Below, in pieces: positions 41,175 to 50,245 of a DNA stretch of 64,000 nt. The first letter of the stretch is position 1, and every line of letters begins with the position of its first letter. A program made the translations under genes and the position numbers. This DNA comes from Vibrio sinaloensis (GTDB lineage: Bacteria > Pseudomonadota > Gammaproteobacteria > Enterobacterales > Vibrionaceae). The notes under the pieces were generated by a model. It was not told where the DNA came from. It saw only the letters and a program-made list of their open reading frames with translations, and made no database searches. The DNA is taken from NCBI RefSeq assembly GCF_023195835.1, contig NZ_CP096199.1:2294001-2358000 (forward strand). Reading direction: 5' to 3'.

Positions 41175-42359
41175 TTAGCCAGGGTGTCCATCTAAGCGCG
41201 GTTTAAGCAGCATGGGCGCAAAATGAAACAGATAGAGCGTGAACGCTATCACCCAAAGCGCACCACTCAGTGCAACCCACTGAACGAAATATTGTGGCAA
41301 CCAAGCAACCGCGATACTGCGCACCAATGCGGCCGCAAATATCGCCAGGAAGGCAACGCTCATGTTTGGCCCTTGGTAAATAGCGCGTCCTGTGTGGCCC
41401 ATCGTCACACGTGCAATCATTGCCAATATGCCCCCGCCCAATGTCCCGATCGCAAACAAATGCAGCATATTGTGACTGGCAAAACTCTGACCAAGTAGCG
41501 CACGCAACAGTAAACTGAGCGGAATACACAGGTAAGTAAGATGCAGTGACCATACTAGCGGCTCACTGAGCGTACGCCACGGCTTCCAACGCAGCAATCG
41601 AATCAACTGAGCCGTGCCCGCAATTAGCATCAATTCTGGACTCAGTTGCTCAAACGTCAGCGGAAAGAAGCAGAGCACTAACAAGCCAACTAAAGGTAAA
41701 TTGGCACACCATTCCAGCCATACCAGCGGTTGAGGCTTATCAAAGTTAAACCGTCTAGCGGTAAAAAACGGAATCACTCTTGCGCCCATAATGGACAGCA
41801 GCAAGGTAAACCACCACAACATAGCTTGCCACACCGCAGAAGATGGAAAGGGCGGCATGCCTTTAATGGTGGCGTAACTGGCAAAGTTCGCCGCGATTGC
41901 GAGCAAAAATAACGGAATAAAGAAAAGGTTACGCCAGCCTTTTGCTTGGATAAGTCGACGCCCCACTTCATAGGCTGCCAAAGCGATAAACAAGGCTTCC
42001 AGCGTGGAGGTCAACCATAAAGGCACAGGGGTCCAGAGCAGTAGGCGTGGGGCGAGCCAAAGTGCGACCAACACAGCCAAGCGATAATGTTTAGTCCCAT
42101 TAATCCCGGTCCAGTTTTGCACCGCGGTCAACACAAACCCCACCACGATTGCCATGGCAAAGCCAAACAACATTTCGTGGACATGCCACCACAATGCAGG
42201 CACTTGAAGCGCACTGGGCTGTCCGTGATTCAGCATCCAAATCCAAGCGAGAATCGACACTGGCGCGTACACTGCACCAAGTAAAAACAGAGGTCGAAAC
42301 CCAAGGCGCAACAATGGCGTGATCGAGTGTTCAATACGAGCATCAGTGATGTTGAGCAC
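41175..42359 (-). CDS. nnrS: NnrS family haem-copper membrane protein
   Basis: NnrS proteins are membrane proteins linked to nitric-oxide stress relief in Vibrio and denitrifiers. This 394-residue product has about 12 membrane helices and the family's conserved histidines, for example WWHVHEMLFGFAMAIVVGF (His62-His64 region) and SHNMLHLFAIGTLGGGILAMIARV. It also has the family motif RVIPFFTARR. The start is GTG (MLNITDARIE). Upstream I see no convincing NsrR, NorR or NnrR site. It lies between glpD (convergent) and a divergent small gene. Confidence 0.9.
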   Translation of the reverse strand: MLNITDARIEHSITPLLRLGFRPLFLLGAVYAPVSILAWIWMLNHGQPSALQVPALWWHVHEMLFGFAMAIVVGFVLTAVQNWTGINGTKHYRLAVLVALWLAPRLLLWTPVPLWLTSTLEALFIALAAYEVGRRLIQAKGWRNLFFIPLFLLAIAANFASYATIKGMPPFPSSAVWQAMLWWFTLLLSIMGARVIPFFTARRFNFDKPQPLVWLEWCANLPLVGLLVLCFFPLTFEQLSPELMLIAGTAQLIRLLRWKPWRTLSEPLVWSLHLTYLCIPLSLLLRALLGQSFASHNMLHLFAIGTLGGGILAMIARVTMGHTGRAIYQGPNMSVAFLAIFAAALVRSIAVAWLPQYFVQWVALSGALWVIAFTLYLFHFAPMLLKPRLDGHPG

Positions 42360-42601
42360 AGTAGACTCCTAAAACGTATAAGGATGGGTAGTTAGTAACA
42401 ATGACCGATATCGCAAGATACGTTCCAAAATATAAATAAATAAATTTCAATACCTTAGAGTTTCTCTCGTTATCAAAGTAGTCATAAAGACTCAAACTTA
42501 ACGTGTCATATTGACTACACAGTGTTTTATGGACACTTTCATTTAGAGATAAAACTGGTTAGTTTATGTGAATGGCTCACCGCGCCCATTAAGGAGAGAT
42601 G

Positions 42602-43162
42602 ATGGCCCAGTATATTTTTGGTTATGGCAGTCTAATGAACTCGGCATCACGACAATTGACGGGGCAAACCTCCCCTGCTATCCCCTCAACCGCTCATGGA
42701 TTCAAACGTTATTGGGGGAAAGTCGATAGCAGCTATATCCTTTCGCCGCTCGTGGTCGATAAAGGGCAAGGGCAGGTCAATGGCGTCATGCTTGAAGTCA
42801 GCCAAACTGGGCTTGCGGAGTTTGATCGTCGTGAGCGAGGTTATCACCGCGTAGAGATTGAGCCGCAGCAGCTTGATACGTCTGTCTCTCTCACCGAGCA
42901 AGACAACGTATGGGTGTACATCAAGGATAACCCTGAACCGCCTTGTTCACTGAGTCCTATCATGCAAACTTATGTCGATACGGTATTGGTAGGCTGTTTA
43001 GAAATTTCTGAGCAGTTTGCCAAGCAATTTGTTGAACACACCATCGGCTGGCATTTCCCACTCGAAAACGATCGTCATCAGCCCAAATATGGCAACCTGG
43101 CTGGGGTCACACCACAACACCACGCGACCATCGACGCCTTGCTCTCATCGGTCAGAGCCTAG
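42602..43162 (+). CDS. Gamma-glutamylcyclotransferase-fold protein
   Basis: The 186-residue protein has the GGCT-fold signature near the N-terminus, YIFGYGSLMN (YGSL loop binding the gamma-glutamyl group). It also has a glutamate in LAEFDRRERGYHRVEIE that aligns with the catalytic region of these enzymes. It could be a small gamma-glutamyl-amine or glutathione-derived cyclotransferase. The substrate is not known. The start was placed at the second of two tandem ATGs, five bases after AGGAG; the first would be only two bases away. It is divergent from nnrS. Confidence 0.75.
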   Translation: MAQYIFGYGSLMNSASRQLTGQTSPAIPSTAHGFKRYWGKVDSSYILSPLVVDKGQGQVNGVMLEVSQTGLAEFDRRERGYHRVEIEPQQLDTSVSLTEQDNVWVYIKDNPEPPCSLSPIMQTYVDTVLVGCLEISEQFAKQFVEHTIGWHFPLENDRHQPKYGNLAGVTPQHHATIDALLSSVRA

Positions 43163-43168
43163 TCTCTC

Positions 43169-43194
43169 AACCGCTGACGTTAATGTCGGCGGTT
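43169..43194 (+). terminator. Hairpin after the cyclotransferase-fold gene
   Basis: AACCGCTGAC pairs with GTCGGCGGTT (one mismatch) around a six-base loop. Only a weak T-tract follows (CGCTTTCT), so it may be a moderate terminator. Confidence 0.5.
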
Positions 43195-43234
43195 CGCTTT
43201 CTACCCTCATAAAAGTAGCATTCCAGCCATTAAA

Positions 43235-43250
43235 AAGACAACGTTTACAC
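43235..43250. promoter_or_regulatory. GalR operator upstream of galR
   Basis: On the minus strand this reads GTGTAAACGTTGTCTT. The left half is an exact GalR half-site (GTGTAAAC) and the centre is CG, as in gal operators; the right half diverges. It lies 124 bp before the galR ATG and suggests autoregulation. Confidence 0.55.
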
Positions 43251-43373
43251 CTGCCACAATCGCTTATATCACAAGTGTTCCAGCTCGCACTTTATCAACA
43301 TCACTGCTATATCAATTGCGTTATTTACATTCTCGGGGTTAAATAGTTTTAGCAATCTATTTCGAGGTCAAAT

Positions 43374-44390
43374 ATGGCAACAATCAAAGATGTCGCGAAA
43401 GAGGCGGGCGTTTCTATCGCAACTGTCTCACGGGTGATCAATAAGTCTCCCAAAGCGAGCAAAGCATCAATAGCGTCGGTAACTCAAGCTATGGCCAAAC
43501 TGGGCTACCGACCGAATGCAGCAGCCAAGGCGCTCGTCAGCCAAAGCAGCAATACGGTTGGAGTATTGGTCGGTGATGTGTCTGATCCCTTCTTTGGCAG
43601 CATGGTTAAGGCGGTGGACAATGTCGCGCACGAGCACGGCAAGCATATTTTGATCGGCAACGGTTACCACAGTGCAGACGAAGAGCGCAAAGCGATCGAG
43701 CTGCTGATCAACAACCGTTGTGATGCGTTAGTCATCCATGCGAAAGGTTTGTCTGACCAAGAGTTGATTGGCTACGCGAAAGAGGTCAAAGGATTGGTGT
43801 TTATTAACCGCTATATTCCAGAATTGGCCGAGCGTTGTATCGCCCTTGATAACCACAAAGGGGCCTATCTAGCGACCGAGTATCTGATTCGCCACGGCCA
43901 TACCAAGATTGCCTGTGTAGCCTCTTCACACCAGATAGAAGACTCGGAGCAACGCATCCAAGGTTATCTCGCGGCACTGAAAGACAACAACATTGAACTC
44001 CCTTCAAGCTACATTGAGTATGGCGAGCCAAACAACGATGGCGGTGAAAGCGCCATGACCAACTTATTAACCAAGTCGCTAGAGATTAGCGGCGTGGTCG
44101 CTTACAACGATTATATGGCGGCAGGGGCACTGTCGGTGTTGGATGAAAACGGGATTAAAGTGCCCGACCAAATTTCCATGCTCGGTTTTGATGATGGCTT
44201 GATTGCACGCTACATCAGCCCTCGCTTAACCACGATTCGCTACCCGATTGCGATGATGGCAGAGCGCGCGGCGCGGTTGGCGCTCAACTTAGCCAAAGAT
44301 CAACAGGGCAATGAAGAGGCCTTGATGTTCACCCCAACCCTAGTGCGAAGAAATTCGGTCGAAAAGCGGGTATTAGCCGCGAAAGAGTAA
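43374..44390 (+). CDS. galR: Galactose operon repressor GalR
   Basis: GalR represses the gal genes in the absence of galactose. The 338-residue LacI-family protein aligns along its length with E. coli GalR: MATIKDVAKEAGVSIATVSR (HTH), INKSPKASKAS, the hinge ALVSQSSNTVGVLVGDVSDP, and the periplasmic-binding-like effector domain ending PRLTTIRYPIAMMAERAARL. GalR-type operators are found before galE, at a second position near it, and before galR itself. Its gene is some 10 kb from galETKM, with other genes between. Confidence 0.93.
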   Translation: MATIKDVAKEAGVSIATVSRVINKSPKASKASIASVTQAMAKLGYRPNAAAKALVSQSSNTVGVLVGDVSDPFFGSMVKAVDNVAHEHGKHILIGNGYHSADEERKAIELLINNRCDALVIHAKGLSDQELIGYAKEVKGLVFINRYIPELAERCIALDNHKGAYLATEYLIRHGHTKIACVASSHQIEDSEQRIQGYLAALKDNNIELPSSYIEYGEPNNDGGESAMTNLLTKSLEISGVVAYNDYMAAGALSVLDENGIKVPDQISMLGFDDGLIARYISPRLTTIRYPIAMMAERAARLALNLAKDQQGNEEALMFTPTLVRRNSVEKRVLAAKE

Positions 44391-44394
44391 CAAA

Positions 44395-44415
44395 AAGGCA
44401 TGCTAAGCATGCCTT
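44395..44415 (-). terminator. Rho-independent terminator shared by galR and the aldo/keto reductase gene
   Basis: AAGGCATGCT and AGCATGCCTT form a perfect ten-base stem with a one-base centre. On the minus strand it is followed by TTTTTG, so it best serves the aldo/keto reductase transcript. On the plus strand the tail is poor. Confidence 0.75.
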
Positions 44416-44435
44416 GGAACTTTATCGAGTAACGC

Positions 44436-45317
44436 TTACGCCACCCCATGACCTTTCGACGCTACCCAGATTCGGTACCACTGCTCATTGGTGAGAGTCA
44501 GCTCAAGTGCGCCCACCGCGCTGCGAACGCGCTCAATGTTTCCGCTGCCGAGAATAGGAACCGGTTTCGCTGGTAGACGCATAACCCAAGCAAAGATCAC
44601 TTGATCGATTGAAGTGGCACCAATCTCAGCCGCAACTTCATTCAGCGTATGACGCAAACGCTCCATCTGCTCACTGTTGTCACTAAAGATACGACCGCCC
44701 GCCAAACAAGACCACGCCATTGGCTGCACACGCTGCTGTTGAAGCTGCTCTAAGGTGCCATCTTCTGTTACTAGCAAGTTAACCGGGTTAATCTCCACTT
44801 GGTTGGTAATCAGTGGCTCGTCAACTCGTGATTGCAGCAATTCAAACTGCGCCGGAGTAAAGTTAGACACACCAAAGTGCTTCACCTTGCCTGCCGCTTT
44901 CAGTTGAGTGAACGCTTCGGCCGCTTCATCGGCATCCATCAGCAGATCTGGGCGATGTAAAAGCAGCACATCCAAGTGGTCGGTTTGAAGACGCGACAGT
45001 GACTCATCAACGGATTTCAGAATCGCATCTTTACCGCTGTTGTAGTGGTTAACTTGAGGATGCTCACCTCGGTAGATACCACACTTTGACACGATCTCAA
45101 TCTGATCACGCAGACTGCTGTCTAGAGCAAGCACTTGACCAAACATACGCTCACAGGCGGAGTCAGGGCCATAAACAGGCGCATGATCAACCGTGGTAAT
45201 GCCCATTTCGAGGTGCTGCTTAAGGAAAGTGTGTTGCTGCTGAGTCGTCATCCCCCACTCAGCCATACGCCAATAACCTTGGATCAGAGGGGAAAATACC
45301 GGATGTGATTTTTGCAT
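44436..45317 (-). CDS. Aldo/keto reductase (YdhF-like)
   Basis: The 293-residue NADPH-dependent oxidoreductase has the AKR barrel with the catalytic tetrad visible: Asp and Tyr in TTVDHAPVYGP, Lys in EIVSKCGIYR and His in VLLLHRPDLL. Later motifs are VKHFGVSNFTPAQFELL and VPILGSGNIERVRSAV. It is most similar in layout to E. coli YdhF-type enzymes, whose natural substrate is unknown. A LysR regulator (45509-46402) is divergent, with a shared 191-bp promoter region, and is the likely controller. Not obviously part of galactose metabolism. Confidence 0.88.
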   Translation of the reverse strand: MQKSHPVFSPLIQGYWRMAEWGMTTQQQHTFLKQHLEMGITTVDHAPVYGPDSACERMFGQVLALDSSLRDQIEIVSKCGIYRGEHPQVNHYNSGKDAILKSVDESLSRLQTDHLDVLLLHRPDLLMDADEAAEAFTQLKAAGKVKHFGVSNFTPAQFELLQSRVDEPLITNQVEINPVNLLVTEDGTLEQLQQQRVQPMAWSCLAGGRIFSDNSEQMERLRHTLNEVAAEIGATSIDQVIFAWVMRLPAKPVPILGSGNIERVRSAVGALELTLTNEQWYRIWVASKGHGVA

Positions 45318-45508
45318 AATAAACCTTCTTTTGTTGAGTGCAGCACTCTACGCCGCCCCTTAAACTACTTTCAGTATACTCACTCATTGCAGGGCGATTA
45401 ACCCGGCTAAAACGAAAAGATAATTCGTTATAGAGAACAATAAACGCAATTTAATTTTCTATATTGAACGATATACTCAAACTGTCGGTCGATAGCAGAG
45501 CAAATACA

Positions 45509-46402
45509 ATGCAGAAGAAACACAAGCGCTTTGAGCGTTACGCCTTGTTTGGAGAGGTCGCGAAGCAGTTAAGCTTCTCTAAAGCGGCTGAAAGTTTGGG
45601 TATTTCTCGTAGCTACCTCTCATCTCAAATTAGCCAGCTCGAGCAAGAGCTAGAAACCAGCCTATTGATTCGCTCAACACGCAGTGTGCGACTGACCGCA
45701 GCAGGGGAAAAAATTCTCAGTAGAATGCACACCATCAACGCCTCAATTGTTGAGCTTGAAAAAGAACTCGAGCACACCAACAGTGATGTCACGGGTTTAC
45801 TGAGCATTACCGCACCGACGATATTCAGTCACCAGTTTCTCGTCGATATCTGCGCAGAGTTTCAGCGTAAACATCCGCAGATTGAATTCGATTTAGATAT
45901 CGGCTACCAACGTGAAGATCTGACCAAGAGCCATTTTGATCTTGCGATTCGCGCCACCAATACCCCGCCAGAGAACATGGTGGCCAAAAAGCTGATGCCT
46001 TACCAACATATTTGCTGCGCTTCTCCCGATTATCTGGCCCGATACGGCACACCACAACAACCGAGCGAGCTACTGGAGCACAACTGTTTGTGTGATCCTC
46101 ACCTACGCGACTGGCAGTTTGAGAAGCAGCAGCAAGTATTGACCATTGCCACCAGCAGCAACTTGTACATCAGTGACAATTTGTTGCTACTCAGGGCGGC
46201 AGAAAATGGTCAGGGGATCATTAAAATGCCCTGTTACTTAGTCGAACCCGCACTGAAAAGTGGTCGATTAGTTAGACTACTCGCCGACTATCAACTGGCG
46301 CAAAGTCATATCTATCTTATCTACCCACCACAATTACGCCGCAGTACTAAACTCAACGCCTTTGTCGACTTTATGCAGCAATGGTTTTTACAACAATCTT
46401 AA
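45509..46402 (+). CDS. LysR-family transcriptional regulator
   Basis: The 297-residue regulator has the HTH at about 15-40 (FGEVAKQLSFSKAAESLGISR) and the LysR effector domain (LLSITAPTIFSHQFLVDICA onward). It belongs to the subgroup of regulators exemplified by YafC and DmlR that often act on adjacent oxidoreductases. The ATG at 45509 is chosen; an upstream TTG at 45464 would add 15 residues and has no ribosome-binding site. It faces the aldo/keto reductase gene and probably regulates it. Confidence 0.85.
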   Translation: MQKKHKRFERYALFGEVAKQLSFSKAAESLGISRSYLSSQISQLEQELETSLLIRSTRSVRLTAAGEKILSRMHTINASIVELEKELEHTNSDVTGLLSITAPTIFSHQFLVDICAEFQRKHPQIEFDLDIGYQREDLTKSHFDLAIRATNTPPENMVAKKLMPYQHICCASPDYLARYGTPQQPSELLEHNCLCDPHLRDWQFEKQQQVLTIATSSNLYISDNLLLLRAAENGQGIIKMPCYLVEPALKSGRLVRLLADYQLAQSHIYLIYPPQLRRSTKLNAFVDFMQQWFLQQS

Positions 46403-46403
46403 T

Positions 46404-46434
46404 AAAAAACCCGCGACGGTTTCGCGGGTTTTAC
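46404..46434. terminator. Bidirectional terminator between the LysR gene and the GPH transporter
   Basis: ACCCGCGA pairs with TCGCGGGT, with A-tracts on the left and T-tracts on the right, so it can end transcripts from either side. Confidence 0.85.
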
Positions 46435-46462
46435 TATCATTTAAACGAGTCAGCACTTGAAA

Positions 46463-47851
46463 TTAGTTTAGCACTTGCTGAACTTTGGGTTCTTGAGTAT
46501 TAACTCCTTCAGCAAACTCACCACGCTGCAGTTTTTCACGCAGAATCGCGTGCTGATCTTCAGTAAAGGTGTAGCGTGACATAATAAAGATTCTTACCAA
46601 GGCTCCTAACGCAGGAAGCAAAGCAATACAGAAGAACATGCCACTTAGCGCGGTTTCTGTTTGTTCTGCATTTGGTACATATCCAATACCGGTAAGGATC
46701 AGACCCGTTAAGCCCCCCGCAACCGCTACCGATAATTTTCCTGTGAACGTTTGACCAGAGAAGGTGATCGCCGCAGTACGTTTACCACTGTGATAGTAAG
46801 AGTACTCGACGGTATCGGCAATCATCGCAGAGATCAGTGGGTTGGTCATCATAAAAATACCCGTAATCACCGCCAGCCAAGCCATCACGACTGTAGGATT
46901 ATCGTAGCCAGTTAGGTAAAAACCAACGCGAGCTACGATTTCGAGAACACACAATGCAATGAAGATATCACGCTTTTTAAATCGCTTGGTGAGTATTGGC
47001 GTTGCCAAACAAGCGATGGCACTCACCAAAGTAATGGTACCAATCAACGAAACTAACCCAGCATCGCCCATATTGTAAGTGAAAAAGAAAATGTACAAAC
47101 CATTCACTAAGTTAAAGAACACATTCATAAAGAATGCCGCCAAAATGAAGAACAGTGGCTTGTTTTTACGTACCGCTTGGAAGGTTTGTTTTAGAGTGAC
47201 TTTTTCACAGTTGGCGGTCGAAATGCGTTCCCTAGTACCAAAGAAACCGTTGAGCATGAACACCAGTCCCACTAGCATCAATACGATCACCGCTGGCAAG
47301 TAACCTTGGTCTGTACGTCCGTCAGCAAAAAAAGCACTTAACTTAGGGAAGATAACCAGCGTTGCACCAATACCTGCGTTAACCCCGAGCATGGCACAGG
47401 TTGCTGCTTTCGCACGCTCTTGAGGCTCATCTGTCATGACTGACGACATAGACCAAAATGGTACATCGGAGATGGTATAAAGCGTACCCCAAAGGATGTA
47501 GGTGATACCCGCGTACATCACCTTAGTAGAGGTATCTGCATCCATGTTGTAGAAGGCCGCAATGGTCACCAATACAATCAAAAAAGGAGTGAACAACATA
47601 TATGGGCGGAACTTACCGAAGCGAGATTCAAGCGTGTCCATGTAGCCCGCGATCACCGGATCATTAACCGCATCCCACACGCGAGCAATCAGGAAAATGG
47701 TACTGGCAGCAATTGGGGAAATGCCCAGAATATCGGTATAGAAATAGAGAATAAAAGAGCCGACTAAGCCGAAGCTAAAGCATTGGCCCACTCCGTAGCC
47801 GAAATACGACATCAGCTCTCTATTATTCAGTTTGTTTTGTAGTGTAGTCAT
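46463..47851 (-). CDS. GPH-family sugar:cation symporter
   Basis: The 462-residue protein has about 12 membrane segments and the features of the glycoside-pentoside-hexuronide (MelB-like) transporters: VWDAVNDPVIAGYMDTLESRFGKFRPYML in outline (residues 50-78), with the cation-site Asp in the WDxxNDP motif, and ADTVEYSYYHSGKRTAAITF. The ATG at 47851 is used; a GTG two codons upstream is possible. It follows a cytoplasmic glycosidase gene by 69 bp and would bring in the glycosidase's substrate. The substrate is not known; no family member with certain identity is recognisable. Confidence 0.88.
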   Translation of the reverse strand: MTTLQNKLNNRELMSYFGYGVGQCFSFGLVGSFILYFYTDILGISPIAASTIFLIARVWDAVNDPVIAGYMDTLESRFGKFRPYMLFTPFLIVLVTIAAFYNMDADTSTKVMYAGITYILWGTLYTISDVPFWSMSSVMTDEPQERAKAATCAMLGVNAGIGATLVIFPKLSAFFADGRTDQGYLPAVIVLMLVGLVFMLNGFFGTRERISTANCEKVTLKQTFQAVRKNKPLFFILAAFFMNVFFNLVNGLYIFFFTYNMGDAGLVSLIGTITLVSAIACLATPILTKRFKKRDIFIALCVLEIVARVGFYLTGYDNPTVVMAWLAVITGIFMMTNPLISAMIADTVEYSYYHSGKRTAAITFSGQTFTGKLSVAVAGGLTGLILTGIGYVPNAEQTETALSGMFFCIALLPALGALVRIFIMSRYTFTEDQHAILREKLQRGEFAEGVNTQEPKVQQVLN

Positions 47852-47920
47852 GTTCACGTCTCAATAAATATTATTGTAAGAAAGATACCGACCGATTTCT
47901 CAAGGTCGGTTCACAGACAA

Positions 47921-49000
47921 CTAATCCACTTCTGCGAGTGTTTTGATCAATTGCACTTCGCTCGCATCAAACGGCTGTCCTTGATCGTCAAGCAAATCGT
48001 GGAACCATTGACTGGCATAGTTAGCGTCATTACGTTTAATTTCTGGCCAAGGAAGGTGAGTTTGTGTTTTACCTTTCACAAGTCCCCATTGGTAACAACC
48101 TATATTTTTTTCTTTAAAAATAGGTAGTTGCTCATGCAGGTAAGACTGAGCATGACGAGCAAGCCATTCGGTACACATCATTGGGCGATTGTGAGCTTCG
48201 ATCACCTCTAAAGCTTCATGGAAAAGATCGAGCGGCAGGTAGGCATGGAAAGTGATGATGTCTGACAGTTCCATTGCACGGCGATCGGTCGGATGTTCAT
48301 AGATAGGTAAACTGCGGTCTAAAATACTTGGGCAGTGCCATGCACCGACAGTGAGTGGCTGAGTTGGATTGATATCACGTGCCCACTCAAACGCTTTTTC
48401 CATTAACTCGTGGCTAAATGTTTCCATTTCTTCGTCGTACGCCAGTTCGCCAGTGGTGGTAAAAATCATACGGTTGGTCGGCTCGTTGTAGAGATCCCAA
48501 ATCACGATACGCGGATCGTTTTTGTATGTAGAGATGATGTCACGAATGTACGCTTCGACTTCTCCCCATTGCGACTTATCCATAACGATATTTCGGCCTG
48601 GGCTAGCAGCGGCTTGGCTGTTATGCAACTCAGGTACTGGCGCTTTTTGCTCGCCCAAGAAAGGATGTTCGCCAGAGAAACCACAATCATCCATAGGTGT
48701 TAGCATGACTTTGATACCGTTACGCTCACAAATGTCTAAAAAGTGCTCAATGCGCGCGTGTAAACCACCTCGATCCGCTTGCCAAACAATAAAGGGCAAG
48801 TTTGTACGTAAGGTGTTGTAGCCGACTTGTTTTGCCCAAGCTAACTCTTCTTCCATTATTTCTGGAGCGAAGCTGTCCGCTTGCCACATTTCATTCCAGT
48901 TAACCGCCGTCCTTGGTAAGTAATTGAACCCACGTAACCACCCTTGCTGTTTCTGCCATTGCCACGCTTTATCTTCTGACCATCTTTTCATCTTACTCAT
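47921..49000 (-). CDS. Cytoplasmic clan GH-A glycoside hydrolase (GH5-like)
   Basis: A (beta/alpha)8 hydrolase of 359 residues without a signal peptide, so it acts in the cytoplasm. The acid/base Glu173 is in [12 protein letters not shown] and the nucleophile Glu278 in [11 protein letters not shown]; the substrate-site His252 lies in IITFHAYLP. This is the retaining GH-A pattern. It resembles proteins annotated loosely as cellulase or 1,4-beta-xylanase, but the exact family is uncertain. It forms an operon with the GPH transporter and is divergent from the LacI regulator at 49204. The substrate may be an imported beta-linked disaccharide or glycoside. Confidence 0.8.
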   Translation of the reverse strand: MSKMKRWSEDKAWQWQKQQGWLRGFNYLPRTAVNWNEMWQADSFAPEIMEEELAWAKQVGYNTLRTNLPFIVWQADRGGLHARIEHFLDICERNGIKVMLTPMDDCGFSGEHPFLGEQKAPVPELHNSQAAASPGRNIVMDKSQWGEVEAYIRDIISTYKNDPRIVIWDLYNEPTNRMIFTTTGELAYDEEMETFSHELMEKAFEWARDINPTQPLTVGAWHCPSILDRSLPIYEHPTDRRAMELSDIITFHAYLPLDLFHEALEVIEAHNRPMMCTEWLARHAQSYLHEQLPIFKEKNIGCYQWGLVKGKTQTHLPWPEIKRNDANYASQWFHDLLDDQGQPFDASEVQLIKTLAEVD

Positions 49001-49025
49001 CCCAAAACTAAATTATTAACTAATA

Positions 49026-49039
49026 ATATTAGCTAATAT
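49026..49039. promoter_or_regulatory. TTAGCTAA operator near the GH-A glycosidase
   Basis: ATATTAGCTAATAT is a perfect 14-bp palindrome 26 bp upstream of the glycosidase start. The TTAGCTAA core recurs twice near the LacI gene on the other side. It is the likely operator of the divergent LacI-family repressor. Confidence 0.6.
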
Positions 49040-49156
49040 ATTTAGACACATACTTTTTGCTAGTTAAGAAGAAGAAAATTGAGTAAGCAATCACAATAGT
49101 CCGGTAATCTTGACAAACTTTTGTGATCTCACTCAGTAACAGGTGATCGAAATATA

Positions 49157-49181
49157 ATATTTAGCTAATATCTTTAGCTAA
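49157..49181. promoter_or_regulatory. Two TTAGCTAA operators before the LacI-family gene
   Basis: TTAGCTAA occurs at 49161-49168, inside the palindrome-like ATATTTAGCTAATAT, and again at 49174-49181. The centres are 13 bp apart and 23 and 36 bp from the regulator start. With the copy at 49026 this makes three operators about 132 bp apart at the ends, which would allow looping and autoregulation. Confidence 0.6.
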
Positions 49182-49203
49182 CGAAATCGAGTTGATATTC
49201 AAG

Positions 49204-50211
49204 ATGACTAAAAAAATCACCATGAGTGACATTGCCGCTAAGGCTGGCGTCTCCCAATCGACGGTATCCTTGGTGCTCAATGGATCAAACTCAGTAAAAA
49301 TTGCTGAAACCACTAAACAGAAAGTGATCGATACCGCCGAATCCCTTGGTTACAACAATAAAAAAGTTGCCCACGCCCTGGGCCGACCGAAAAAGATTGC
49401 ATTAGTGATCAATGGACTAAGCAGTTACGATCCTTTTATTGATGCAATCAACTCGGCTCGTGAAGAAGCGTGGACCAGTGACTATATTCTGGTGACGTTT
49501 AACTATGGTCATGATGAAGTGATGGCGAGTAAAATTGAGTCGGAGATCAACGGGGGTGACTATGCTGGGATGATTTATGCGTCGAGTATGACCCGTGAAC
49601 TGCATCAACAACGCGTCAATACGCCACTGCCAACTGTCTTACTCAACTGCACCAATGAAAGCCGCTCTGATGCACCGAGCATTCTGCCCGCTGACATGAT
49701 TGGCGCCTACAAAGCGGTCTCGCATCTCACCAAGCAAGGTTATCGCAACATCGCTATTTTATCTGGGGAAAGCTGGATGCTGGCTAGCCAACAACGACAT
49801 CAAGGCTATCGCCAAGCACTGGTTGATGCCGATATTTTGCCGAATGAAGAGTATTGTCGTGAAGCCAACTGGTCGTTAAAAGAGGCCCATCAGCAAACCT
49901 TAGAATTATTGCAGCTAGCCCAATCGCCTGAAGCGATTTTTTGCTGCAGCGACTTTATGGCGATGGGATGCTATCAGGCAATCGCAGAGTTAGGGCTGAA
50001 GATTCCGCAAGATATTGCGGTGGTGGGTTACGATAACCAGCAGATCGCTTCAGAAAGTTTTCCGGCATTGACCTCGGTGGATCTGCCCTATTCTGATATG
50101 GGCAAACTGGCAGTTGAGTCTTTACTAGCCCTAATCGAGAGCCAACCTTTACTATCACATCGTCGTAAAGTAGAAGGTGAACTGATCGTTCGTCTGTCGT
50201 CAGTCAAATAA
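49204..50211 (+). CDS. LacI-family repressor of the GPH/glycosidase operon
   Basis: The 335-residue LacI-family protein has the HTH (MSDIAAKAGVSQSTVSLVLNG), the hinge segment ALGRPKKIALVINGLSSYDP, and the periplasmic-binding-like effector domain ending PALTSVDLPYSDMGKLAVES. The hinge helix KKVAHALGR keeps the Leu that LacI proteins insert into DNA, although the operator centre here is GC rather than CG. It is divergent from the glycosidase gene. The ATG at 49204 is preferred to the TTG at 49192. The effector is unknown. Confidence 0.88.
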   Translation: MTKKITMSDIAAKAGVSQSTVSLVLNGSNSVKIAETTKQKVIDTAESLGYNNKKVAHALGRPKKIALVINGLSSYDPFIDAINSAREEAWTSDYILVTFNYGHDEVMASKIESEINGGDYAGMIYASSMTRELHQQRVNTPLPTVLLNCTNESRSDAPSILPADMIGAYKAVSHLTKQGYRNIAILSGESWMLASQQRHQGYRQALVDADILPNEEYCREANWSLKEAHQQTLELLQLAQSPEAIFCCSDFMAMGCYQAIAELGLKIPQDIAVVGYDNQQIASESFPALTSVDLPYSDMGKLAVESLLALIESQPLLSHRRKVEGELIVRLSSVK

Positions 50212-50236
50212 AAAAAGGTGGGCATCAAGCCCACCT
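50209..50236 (-). terminator. Rho-independent terminator after galM
   Basis: On the minus strand AGGTGGGC pairs with GCCCACCT around a five-base loop, followed by seven T. It ends the galETKM transcript; on the plus strand it lies at the stop of the LacI gene but lacks a T-tract there. Confidence 0.88.
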
Positions 50237-50245
50237 AAACGCTAC

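Noticed and set aside
42360..42601. NsrR site before nnrS
   Set aside because: Only a weak half-site (AAGATACG) is present and the second half does not match. Not reported as a feature.
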